NCBI GenBank assembly: GCA_963800285.1 | Contig: CAWDAL010000029.1 | Location: 62,001-126,000 of the forward strand | DNA length: 64,000 nucleotides | Direction: 5' to 3' | DNA from: DASUPK01 sp963800285 | GTDB taxonomy: Bacteria > Actinomycetota > Thermoleophilia > Solirubrobacterales > 70-9 | Part shown: piece by piece, positions 1-7,518 of the stretch | Layout: each line of letters opens with the position of its first letter | Numbering within the stretch: the stretch's first letter is position 1 | Notes under the pieces: model-generated | What the model saw: the letters and a program-made list of their open reading frames with translations, nothing else | Database searches by the model: none | What the model was told of the DNA's origin: nothing | Translations under genes and position numbers: made by a program

Positions 1-1721
1 CCAGGCGGACCCAGCACCAGCTGGCCCGCGCCGAGGCGCGCGCGCACATCCTGGAGGGGCTGCTGATCGCGCTCAAGAACCTCGACGCCGTGATCAAGCT
101 GATCCGCGCCTCCAAGGACCCGGACACCGCACGCGACGGCCTGATCAAGAAGTTCAAGCTCACCCGCGCCCAGGCGCAGGCGATCCTGGACATGCGCCTG
201 CAGCGACTGACCGCGCTCGAGGCCGACCGGATCAAGACGGAGCACGCCGAGCTCACCAAGCTGATCAAGGAGCTGCGGGCGATCCTGGCCGACGAGAAGA
301 AGGTCCTCGGCCTGGTCAAGACCGAGCTCAACGAGATCGGGGAGCGCTACGGCGACGACCGGCGCACCGAGATCACCTCGTCCGAGGGCGACCTCGACAT
401 CGAGGACGTGATCGCGGACCAGCAGATGGTCGTCTCGATCACCGCCTCCGGCTACGCGAAGCGGACGCCGCTCGCCACCTACCGCCAGCAGCGCCGCGGC
501 GGGCGGGGAGTGATGGGGATGAACATGAAGGAGGGCGACTACATCGAGCACCTGCACGTCTGCTCGACGCACGACTACCTCCTCTTCTTCACCAACCAGG
601 GGAAGGTCTACCGCGTCAAGGTCTACGAGCTGCCGGAGGGCAGCCGTGCGTCGCGCGGGCGTGCCCTGGCGAACTTCCTGCCGCTGAAGGAGAAGGAGAA
701 GGTGATGTCGGTGATCCCGACCCGCGACTTCTCCGAGGACAAGTACCTCGTCTTCGCGACTTCCCAGGGCATGGTCAAGAAGACGCTGTTCAAGGACTAC
801 GACACCCCGATCCGCGCGGACGGGATCATCGCGATCAACATCAAGAAGGGCGATGAGCTGGTCCGGGTGCGGATGAGCTCCGGCAAGGACGACCTCATGA
901 TGGTCTCCAAGTCGGGCCACGCGATCCGCTTCAACGAGAAGCTCGCCCGGCCGATGGGCCGCGGCACCGCCGGCGTCAAGGGGATGAACGTCGCCGACAA
1001 GGGCAACGAGGTCCTCTCGCTGGACGTGGTGGATCACGCGGACAAGAAGGGCGAGCTGCTCGTCGTGACCGAGAACGGCTACGGCAAGCGCACCTCGATC
1101 TCCGAGTACCCGATCAAGGGTCGCGGCGGCAAGGGAGTGCTGACGGCGAAGCTGACCGCGAAGAAGGGAGGTCTCGCGGGAGCCCGCGTGGTCAAGGAGG
1201 GCCAGGAGCTGATCTTCATCTCGCAGACCGGGATGGTCCAGCGGAACGCGGTCGGGGGGATCTCGCGAATGGGCCGCCCGACTCAGGGCGTCCGGCTGAT
1301 GAACCTGAAGAAGGGCGACCGCGTCAGCGCCGTCGCCCTGGTCGTCGAGTCCGAGGCCAACGGAAACGGAAACGGCGCCGCGCCGACGGCCGCTCCGGTG
1401 GAGGGGGAGCTTCCGACCGCCGAGAACGTCGCCGATGAGGCCGCAGCCGCCGAGGCCGCCGGGAACGGTGAGGCGAAGGTGACGAAGAGCTTCGGATCGA
1501 GCGCAACCGCTCCCAAGGCCAAGCCGAAGGCGAAGCCGGCCGCGAAGCGGAAGAGCACGACGCCGGCCGCGAAGCCGAAGGCCAAACCGGCGCCGAAGAA
1601 GCGGAGCTCCTCGGGTGGTGGCTCCTCCGCGAAGCCGAAGGCGGCGAAGCCCAAGGTGAAGCCGAAGCACACGGCTACGGCGAAGCAGCGGGCCGAGTCG
1701 GCGCGCAGGCGAAAGCGGTAG
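1..1721 (+). CDS. gyrA: DNA gyrase subunit A, C-terminal part (5' truncated by window edge)
   Basis: This is the C-terminal part of the gyrase subunit that cleaves and rejoins DNA and wraps it to introduce negative supercoils. The frame is open from base 3, so the gene begins upstream of the window. The start of the visible part carries the family's HILEGLLIAL helix and a coiled-coil stretch. The GyrA-box QRRGGRG at 489-509 marks a real gyrase rather than topoisomerase IV. Six repeated beta-pinwheel blades follow to about base 1340. After a short Ala/Gly/Asn-rich linker the last 80 or so residues are a Lys/Ala/Pro tail with KPKAKP-type repeats, like histone H1 C-termini. Acidic or short tails are usual in this family, so the basic tail is unusual. 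It ends before a large inverted repeat. Confidence 0.96.
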   Translation, partial: RRTQHQLARAEARAHILEGLLIALKNLDAVIKLIRASKDPDTARDGLIKKFKLTRAQAQAILDMRLQRLTALEADRIKTEHAELTKLIKELRAILADEKKVLGLVKTELNEIGERYGDDRRTEITSSEGDLDIEDVIADQQMVVSITASGYAKRTPLATYRQQRRGGRGVMGMNMKEGDYIEHLHVCSTHDYLLFFTNQGKVYRVKVYELPEGSRASRGRALANFLPLKEKEKVMSVIPTRDFSEDKYLVFATSQGMVKKTLFKDYDTPIRADGIIAINIKKGDELVRVRMSSGKDDLMMVSKSGHAIRFNEKLARPMGRGTAGVKGMNVADKGNEVLSLDVVDHADKKGELLVVTENGYGKRTSISEYPIKGRGGKGVLTAKLTAKKGGLAGARVVKEGQELIFISQTGMVQRNAVGGISRMGRPTQGVRLMNLKKGDRVSAVALVVESEANGNGNGAAPTAAPVEGELPTAENVADEAAAAEAAGNGEAKVTKSFGSSATAPKAKPKAKPAAKRKSTTPAAKPKAKPAPKKRSSSGGGSSAKPKAAKPKVKPKHTATAKQRAESARRRKR

Positions 1722-1740
1722 ACGGCTTCGCCATCAGATC

Positions 1741-1819
1741 ACGGCCGTAAACGGCCACCCCTGGCAAGTCGCTACGGGCTACGCCCTCCGCTCCGAAGGA
1801 GGGTGGCCGTTTAGGCCGT
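1741..1819. terminator. Long inverted repeat between convergent gyrA and HNH gene
   Basis: The arm at 1741-1760 is matched by the reverse complement of 1801-1819 over 19 bases, with one bulged G. The loop between them is 40 bases. The right arm contains the stop codon of the minus-strand HNH gene. The position between two converging genes fits a bidirectional terminator, but the long loop and the lack of a T-run on either side make this an inference. Confidence 0.5.
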
Positions 1820-2446
1820 TAGCAGGTACGGCTCCCACGCCTCCGGTGTCCGGGGCGCGGCTATGCGGATGAAGACCGTGGGGCCCGGTGGACGTGGGTT
1901 CCGCTTCGGGTGCATCCGGATCTCGTGGGGGAGGCGGTTGCCCTTCTTGCGGTTGCAGGGCGCGCAGGAGGCCACGATGTTCTCCCAGACCGACTCGCCG
2001 CCCCGGCTGCGAGGAATGACGTGGTCCACGGTCAGCGTCGGCTTGTTGGCCCCGCAGTACTGGCAGGTCCAACCGTCGCGGGCGAGTACTGCCTTGCGAG
2101 TGATGCGCCGGCGGTGGATGTCGCGCGGGACCCGCACGAAGCTGACCAGGCGGATCACCTCGGGACGGTCGAGCCGCATGGTCTCCGAGCGGAGCACGTC
2201 GTCGCCGTGCGCGAGGACCTCCGCCTTCTCCTTGAGGAGCAGGACGAGCGCGCGCCGGACCGTGCAGACGTTCAGTGGCTCGTAGCTCGCGTTCAGGACC
2301 AGCACCCGCCCGCGGGTCAGGCGGCGGGCTGCGGATACCGCTACCTCGGCGTCGGCATCTCCGTCCTGGGCGGGGTCGTGGCCGTTCTGATGGGCGGCCT
2401 CATGGCCGTTGACCGCAACCCGCTCTGCGGTGGCCCCGTTGCCCAT
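1811..2446 (-). CDS. HNH endonuclease family protein
   Basis: A 211-residue protein with a C-terminal HNH nuclease fold. Two zinc-binding CxxC pairs are visible (C128/C131 and C161/C164) around the DH pair at 141-142 and N156, the ββα-metal arrangement of McrA-like nucleases. Residues 45-115 hold the conserved N-terminal part of this actinobacterial family (VLNASYEPLNV). I chose the ATG at 2446. A longer reading would run into pheA and adds Pro/Arg-rich sequence that looks non-coding. The gene lies just downstream of pheA on the same strand with a 25-base gap. The target is unknown. These solitary housekeeping-like HNH proteins are common in Actinobacteria and are not obviously part of a restriction system; no methylase is nearby. 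Confidence 0.88.
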   Translation of the reverse strand: MGNGATAERVAVNGHEAAHQNGHDPAQDGDADAEVAVSAARRLTRGRVLVLNASYEPLNVCTVRRALVLLLKEKAEVLAHGDDVLRSETMRLDRPEVIRLVSFVRVPRDIHRRRITRKAVLARDGWTCQYCGANKPTLTVDHVIPRSRGGESVWENIVASCAPCNRKKGNRLPHEIRMHPKRNPRPPGPTVFIRIAAPRTPEAWEPYLLTA

Positions 2447-2471
2447 ATCCCGCGCGATTGTAGTGGAGGGC

Positions 2472-3332
2472 CTACCCGGCTCCGGGAACCCCGGGCGGGG
2501 CCGAGATCGGCCAGCTGCCCAGCACACGCACGTTTTCGGCCTTGGAACGGAGCACCTCGATCGCGCCCGAAAGCGGGTCCTCGGCGGCGGCTCCGTCGAC
2601 GTCACAGAAGAACTGGTAGCGGCCGAGTCCGCGCCGCAGGGGCCGCGACTCGATCCGGCTCAGGTTGATCTCTCTGTCCGAGAAGACCTGGAGGGCGTCG
2701 ACCAGCGCCCCCGGGTGGTCCTCGCCGAGCTCGGAGAAGACCAGCGAGGTGCGCCAGGCGCCGGACCCTGCCGGGAGGGTGCCGTTCGGGGCGACCCAGA
2801 CGAAGCGCGTGATGTTGTCGGGTTCGTCCTCAACGCCCTGGCGCAGAACCGCGGCGCCGTAGAGCTCCGCCGCGGACTCCGCCCCGAGTGCCGCCCAGGG
2901 CTGGTCCGATTCGACGACGGTCCGCACCGCCTCCGCCGTGCTGGGCGCCGCGCGAACCTCGGCCTGCGGCAGGTTCTCCCGGATGAATCGGGCGCACTGC
3001 GCGCTCGGCTGCGGGTGTGAGATGACGGCCTCGATTCGCTCGAGGGGCATCTCCTCACGGGCGATCAGGCAGTGGCGGATCGGGAGGTCGTACTCGCCGA
3101 CGAGGGTGACGCCGTCGGCTTCGAAGGCGAGCGTGTCCAGGGTGGCGGTGACCGCTCCCTCGATCGAGTTCTCGAACGGGACCAGCGCTCGATCGGCATC
3201 CCCCGCGCGGACCGCGAGGATCGCGTCATAGACCGTGGCCGCCGGCACAGGCTCGACCCCGGCGTCGCCGACCGCCGACCGCAGGGCGTCCTCGCTGAAG
3301 GTTCCTCTCGGCCCGAGGTACGCGATTCGCAT
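2472..3332 (-). CDS. pheA: Prephenate dehydratase
   Basis: Converts prephenate to phenylpyruvate in phenylalanine synthesis. The 286-residue length is normal for a stand-alone enzyme. The N-terminal catalytic domain begins with the typical YLGPRGTFSEDAL and runs to about residue 180, including NSIEGAV and TRFVW. The C-terminal ACT domain (about 195-265, with the family's SRIESRP motif) binds phenylalanine for feedback control. The ATG at 3332 is the only good start and opens directly with the conserved sequence. No chorismate mutase domain is attached. Confidence 0.96.
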   Translation of the reverse strand: MRIAYLGPRGTFSEDALRSAVGDAGVEPVPAATVYDAILAVRAGDADRALVPFENSIEGAVTATLDTLAFEADGVTLVGEYDLPIRHCLIAREEMPLERIEAVISHPQPSAQCARFIRENLPQAEVRAAPSTAEAVRTVVESDQPWAALGAESAAELYGAAVLRQGVEDEPDNITRFVWVAPNGTLPAGSGAWRTSLVFSELGEDHPGALVDALQVFSDREINLSRIESRPLRRGLGRYQFFCDVDGAAAEDPLSGAIEVLRSKAENVRVLGSWPISAPPGVPGAG

Positions 3333-3360
3333 GGCTAGGGGCGGTCTCTCCGGCCGCCGG

Positions 3361-4443
3361 TCAGGAGCCGAAGACGACCGTGTAGGTGGCCGTGTTGTTG
3401 TCCGTCAGCTGCTCGCCGGGGACGGGTCTCACCGCGACCTCGACGGTCGTATCGGTGCCCGGGGTCGGCTTGCTGGTCAGAGGGATCTTGATCGTGCCGG
3501 ACTGGCCGGCGCTCAGCGACTGCAGCTGGCCGGTGAGCGAGGTCCCGCCGATCGTGACGTTGACGCTGATTCCGGTCTCGTCGCTGTCCCCCGAGTTGGT
3601 CACCCCGATGTCGATCTCCGTGGAGTCGCTCGGGACGGTCGTCGTCTGGTCGGGGGAGAGCTGGGTGCTGCCGATCGTCGTCGAGTCGAGCTGCAGGCCG
3701 TGGGTCCCACCGGTGGTCGGCGTCGTTCCGCTGATCGCGTTCAGCTTCGTGACCAGCGTGGTCTGGTCGAGGTAGTCGGTCGCGTTGGCCGGCATGAAGT
3801 TGCCGGGCGGCAGGGGCTGCCCGTCGACCCCCTCATCCTTCAGGACCTTCTGGATGTCGGGCTTGCCGATCTGGGTCCAGAGGACGTCGCTGGCGTACAG
3901 GGAGCCCATCGCGTTGGAGATCGTGGTGATCGCGTCCGCGGTCTGCGTTCGCGCCGCCGCCTGAGTCACGTTGGAGGCGATCGCGCTGAGGGCGTTGCGA
4001 CGCAGGGTCAGCGTTTGCTCCACCGCCGCCTGCGCGTCGTGCATCTGACCGGGAACGCTGAGGCTCTGGGCGCGGTCGAGCAGGCTGGTTGAGGCATCCC
4101 GCTGGGCGAGAACCTGGTTCTGCACGTCGACGGAGCTCGAACCGCTCGGGCTGCTGAGCAGCTGGAAGAAGTCCTTGCCGCTCTGCTCGGACTGCTGCAT
4201 GATCGTCGCGACGCTCGAGTCGTAGTTGCGCAGGGCGCGGTCGGAGCGAGCCTCCAGGCAGCCCCTGATCCCGATCACGATCAGGATCAGGAAGGCGAGA
4301 CCCACCCCGACGCCGATCAGGCGTCGGACTATGAACTGCTGGCGTCGCCGCTGGGGCCCCCCGACCCTGCGCCTAGGGCGCTCCGGTTCGTCGGCGACGA
4401 CCAGGTCGTCTTGTTCCTCGTCGAGGAATGCCAAACCGGCCAA
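3361..4443 (-). CDS. Membrane-anchored protein with C-terminal CARDB-like domain
   Basis: I do not recognise a named family for the whole protein. It has a charged, Arg-rich cytoplasmic start, one membrane segment (about residues 42-60), an extracellular helical middle with heptad-like Leu/Gln patterning, and a C-terminal Ig-like domain of the CARDB type (NSGDSDETG, LSAGQSGTIKIPL, TDNNTATYTV). The start is a TTG at 4443, with an AGGTG about 9 bases before it; the alternative ATG at 4530 would overlap the start codon of the divergent kinase gene. Being divergent from that kinase, it could be an extracellular partner or substrate, but nothing in the sequence proves this. Confidence 0.7.
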   Translation of the reverse strand: MAGLAFLDEEQDDLVVADEPERPRRRVGGPQRRRQQFIVRRLIGVGVGLAFLILIVIGIRGCLEARSDRALRNYDSSVATIMQQSEQSGKDFFQLLSSPSGSSSVDVQNQVLAQRDASTSLLDRAQSLSVPGQMHDAQAAVEQTLTLRRNALSAIASNVTQAAARTQTADAITTISNAMGSLYASDVLWTQIGKPDIQKVLKDEGVDGQPLPPGNFMPANATDYLDQTTLVTKLNAISGTTPTTGGTHGLQLDSTTIGSTQLSPDQTTTVPSDSTEIDIGVTNSGDSDETGISVNVTIGGTSLTGQLQSLSAGQSGTIKIPLTSKPTPGTDTTVEVAVRPVPGEQLTDNNTATYTVVFGS

Positions 4444-4528
4444 GAGTATGAACACCTGTGAAGCGGGACCGCGACGCGCCCCGGTCGCACGCAGGAAGGC
4501 GCGCACGCTCGCCGAACTTGGAGAAGCC

Positions 4529-6220
4529 ATGGTGGGCGAGCGAATCCTGGGCAGATTCCGGATCGAAGACCGGATCGGAAGCGGCGGCTTCGGCACCGTC
4601 TACCGCGCCTGGGACGAGCGGCTGCAGCGTCCGGTCGCGGTCAAGGTGATCGACCGCGACCACGGCGCCCCTCGGGTGACGCGCGAGGCGCAGGCCGTGG
4701 CGCGTCTGGCGCACCGGAACATCGCGACGCTCTACGAGCTCGCCAGCGACGGCGAGCGTGCCTTCCTGGTCTCCGAGCTGATCGAGGGGGAGACGCTCCG
4801 GGCGCTCGGCAGGCGCGGTGAGCTGACCGACCGGCTCGTGGCGCGAGTCGGCGCGGATTCGGCGGCTGCGCTGATGGCAGCTCACCGGGCGGGAGTTGTC
4901 CACCGCGACGTGAAGCCCGAGAACATCCTGGTTGTACGCGAGGGCGCGCGTCAGCGCGACCCGTCTCATGTCGAGGCGAAGCTGGTCGACTTCGGTATCG
5001 CCCGGATCGCCGGCGAGCGCAGCCTGACCGCCACCGGAGCGGTGCTGGGGACCCTGGCCTATATGGCCCCCGAGCAGGCAGATGGGCTGCGGCCGGGTCC
5101 CTCGGCCGACGTCTACTCCCTCGCGCTGACCCTGTACGAATGCTTCTGCGGGGAGCACCCGCTGGTCCGCGAGAGCCCTGCGGCCACCGCCAGGGCGATC
5201 GGCGAGCCGATCGCCCCCCTTTCAGCGGTCCGGCCGGACCTGCCCGAGGGAATGACGGACGCGATCGACGCCGCACTGGACCCCGATGCGGAGATGCGGC
5301 CGCTCGCCTCCGAGCTGGAGGCGGCGCTGGCTGCCCACATCAACGAGCTCGATGGCGATCCGCTGCCGGCGGTCGAGGGGCTCCAGGGCTTCGACGAGGA
5401 CGAGCGGCCGCTCCGTTCGCTCCCCGGCCTGGCGAGGTTTCTCCCCGGGGCGGGGGTGGCCGCACTCGGCGCGGCCGCCCTGATCGTCACCGGCGCTCCC
5501 GCTCCGGTCGTTCTGGCGGCTCTCGTCCCCGGGGTGCTCGCCCTGGGCCGGCCACGCCCCGCGTATGCGCTGCAGCTCGCCCTCGTTCTCCTCTGGACCC
5601 TGATCGGCGCGGGCGAGCCGGGGGTCGCGGCCGTGGTTCTCGTCCTGGGCGCCCCGCTCCTGGCCCCGGCGATCGACCCGGACGCCATTCCGCTTCCCGG
5701 CGCCGCACCGATCCTGGGCCTGCTCGGCCTCGGCCCGGTCTATCCGGCGCTCGCCGGACTGACCCGGGGCGCCGCGGGCCGGGCGCTCCTGGGCGGCATC
5801 GGATACCTCTGGATCGCGGCGTGGGAGGAGCTTGCGCACCGCACCCTGCTGCTCGGACCGGTCGCGGACCTCCCAGCGCACTGGAAGGGATCGGCCGGCA
5901 CGGCGATCTCGGACGTGCTGATGCCGCTGATCGATGGCTCCGTGCTCGCGGCCGCCGGGATCTTCGCCGCCGCGGCTCTCGTGCTCCCGGTCCTCGTGCG
6001 TGGGCGCACGCCGCTGCTCGACGCCGTTGGCGCGCTGATCTGGGCGGCCGGCCTGATCACGACCCTGAAGCTGGTGGCCGGGGGCAGCACGCCGCCCGGG
6101 CTGCTCTTCGGGACTCTCCTGGCTGCGGTGATTGCCGCCGTGCTCGCCCGGAGAATGGGCCCGCCGGCGCATTACAGGAGTGGCTCCCTCGAGGGACCGC
6201 CGCCCGATGCGCTCGCGTAG
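4529..6220 (+). CDS. Polytopic Ser/Thr protein kinase
   Basis: A 563-residue kinase. The N-terminal Hanks-type domain (about 1-275) has the glycine loop GSGGFG, the ATP-binding K39, the catalytic HRD at 125-127 and the DFG at 154-156, so it should be active. The C-terminal 270 residues are a string of hydrophobic segments (about 8 to 10), unlike the single membrane pass of PknB-type kinases. The ATG at 4529 has a GGAG 5 bases upstream; longer readings enter the divergent gene. The spacing from N132 to D154 is 22 residues instead of the 13 seen in the two other kinases of this window. The excess is exactly the nine residues coded by a 27-base palindromic repeat (4938-4964). It lies directly upstream of the FHA/PknB operon. 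Confidence 0.9.
   Translation: MVGERILGRFRIEDRIGSGGFGTVYRAWDERLQRPVAVKVIDRDHGAPRVTREAQAVARLAHRNIATLYELASDGERAFLVSELIEGETLRALGRRGELTDRLVARVGADSAAALMAAHRAGVVHRDVKPENILVVREGARQRDPSHVEAKLVDFGIARIAGERSLTATGAVLGTLAYMAPEQADGLRPGPSADVYSLALTLYECFCGEHPLVRESPAATARAIGEPIAPLSAVRPDLPEGMTDAIDAALDPDAEMRPLASELEAALAAHINELDGDPLPAVEGLQGFDEDERPLRSLPGLARFLPGAGVAALGAAALIVTGAPAPVVLAALVPGVLALGRPRPAYALQLALVLLWTLIGAGEPGVAAVVLVLGAPLLAPAIDPDAIPLPGAAPILGLLGLGPVYPALAGLTRGAAGRALLGGIGYLWIAAWEELAHRTLLLGPVADLPAHWKGSAGTAISDVLMPLIDGSVLAAAGIFAAAALVLPVLVRGRTPLLDAVGALIWAAGLITTLKLVAGGSTPPGLLFGTLLAAVIAAVLARRMGPPAHYRSGSLEGPPPDALA
4938..4964 (+). repeat. Palindromic element copy A, inside kinase gene
   Basis: A 27-base imperfect palindrome: left arm GAGGGCGCGC, loop GTCA, right arm GCGCGACCC. 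It is identical over 27 bases to the copy at 56246-56272. It is translated in frame as residues 137-145 (REGARQRDP) of the kinase, between the catalytic loop and the DFG motif. Confidence 0.85.
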
Positions 6221-6289
6221 CTTCACGCACTAGCATTTCGCCCCGGCCTGCGTTGCCGTCGGCCGTCCCACCGATTCCAGGAGCCTGCC

Positions 6290-7057
6290 ATCAGCGTTCT
6301 GCGCAACCTTGAAGCTCGCATCGAGGGCCTCGTCGAGGGCGTGTTCAGCCGCGCCTTCAGCTCCGGCGTGCAGCCGGTTGAGATCGCTCGCAAGCTCGCC
6401 AAGGAGATGGATGCCCACAAGACGGCGTCGGTCCAGCGGGTCTACGTGCCCAACGAGTACACCGTCTGGCTCTGCCCGGACGACTACGAGCGCTTCAAGG
6501 ACTACGAAGCCTCGCTGGCGCAGGAGCTGAGCGGGCACCTGCTCGAGCACGCTCGTCACCACGATTACGACCTGCTTACCAGGCCCGTCGTGAACCTCGA
6601 CCAGGACGAGCGCCTGCGACTCGGAGAGTTCGGGATCCAGACGCGGCTGGTTCGCCCGCCGCAGCGACAGGGCGCCGACCCGACGCAGGGGGAGCACGGC
6701 CACACGATGGTCTACTCGGCGACCCAGGCGGAGAAGGCGAAGTCGAAGCGCCGCCCCGACGCCGCCTACTCGGAGACCCGGGCGATCATCACCGTCGACG
6801 ATCGTCGCTACGTCCTCGACGGGCCGACGGCGACGCTCGGGCGCTCCAAGGAAGCGGACTGCATCATTGACGATCCCAACATCTCTCGCCGCCATGCTGA
6901 GCTGCGCCGCTCGAGCGTCGGTGACTGGCAGATCGTCGACCTGAACTCGACCAACGGGGTCAAGATCAACGGCCGCCGCGTCGCCAACGCTCGCCTCTCG
7001 CCGGGCGACGAGATCACCCTAGGGACCAAGGTCTTCGGTTTCGACATCGAGCAGTGA
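6290..7057 (+). CDS. fhaA: FhaA-like protein (DUF3662 plus FHA domain), possible ATC start
   Basis: A phosphothreonine-binding scaffold of the PknB cell-wall signalling system. The N-terminal DUF3662 domain (about 1-125) and a C-terminal FHA domain (about 165-250, with GRSKEADCII, SRRHAEL and LNSTNG) match FhaA. The domain's expected first residues (SVLRNLEARIEGLVEG) are read from an ATC at 6290, which has AGGAG seven bases upstream. No ATG, GTG or TTG occurs in frame near this ribosome site. The next usable start is a GTG at 6341, which would cut off 17 conserved residues. So either ATC initiates, as AUU/AUC rarely do, or the base is a sequence error. It heads the operon and overlaps fhaB by 4 bases. 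Confidence 0.88.
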   Translation: MSVLRNLEARIEGLVEGVFSRAFSSGVQPVEIARKLAKEMDAHKTASVQRVYVPNEYTVWLCPDDYERFKDYEASLAQELSGHLLEHARHHDYDLLTRPVVNLDQDERLRLGEFGIQTRLVRPPQRQGADPTQGEHGHTMVYSATQAEKAKSKRRPDAAYSETRAIITVDDRRYVLDGPTATLGRSKEADCIIDDPNISRRHAELRRSSVGDWQIVDLNSTNGVKINGRRVANARLSPGDEITLGTKVFGFDIEQ

Positions 7058-7518
7058 ACGACCTCGAGCCGCTAGCCGTAGCGCTCAAGTTCGGCTTTCT
7101 CGCCGTCCTCTACCTGTTCCTGCTCTGGGTCACCCGGATGGCGCTGCGCGACCTGCGGGGCACGGCGTCGCCGGGCTTCGAGACCGGCTACCACGAGGTC
7201 CTCGGGGGCGAGGACGAGGCCACGGACGCCTTCCTCGTGGTCCAGGTGGGCGGTGGGCTCAACAAGGGCGACCACTTCGACCTCTTCGGCGGAATTTCCC
7301 TCGGGCGGTCGGCCGACGCCGACGTCAGGCTCGACGACCGCTACGCCTCCGGCTTCCACGCCCGCGTCTTCAGCCGGGGCGGCGGCTACTTCGTGGAGGA
7401 TCTGAATTCGACCAACGGCACGCTCCTCAACTCCCAGGAGTTGCACGGCGAGGCCGAGCTCCGTCCCGGTGACGTGATCCGGATCGGGGACACTGAGTTC
7501 CGCTTCGAGGTCTCCTGA
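7054..7518 (+). CDS. fhaB: FhaB/FipA-like membrane-anchored FHA protein
   Basis: A 154-residue protein with one N-terminal membrane segment (about 8-30) and a C-terminal FHA domain (about 60-150) carrying the phosphothreonine pocket signature (GRSADADVRL, FHARVF, LNSTNG). In Actinobacteria this protein links phosphorylated kinase substrates to the division and elongation machinery. The GTG start at 7054 overlaps the fhaA stop, and its own stop overlaps the ATG of the phosphatase gene (TGATG), so translation is very likely coupled. Confidence 0.93.
   Translation: MNDLEPLAVALKFGFLAVLYLFLLWVTRMALRDLRGTASPGFETGYHEVLGGEDEATDAFLVVQVGGGLNKGDHFDLFGGISLGRSADADVRLDDRYASGFHARVFSRGGGYFVEDLNSTNGTLLNSQELHGEAELRPGDVIRIGDTEFRFEVS

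Noticed and set aside
1283..1672. Long antisense open frames, such as those opposite gyrA and opposite the disordered-protein gene.
   Set aside because: They mirror GC-rich third-codon positions of the real genes, have biased low-complexity products and lack ribosome sites.
1811..2446. The HNH nuclease as part of a restriction or anti-phage system.
   Set aside because: Its neighbours are gyrA and pheA, with no methyltransferase or defence gene; the family is a common chromosomal one.
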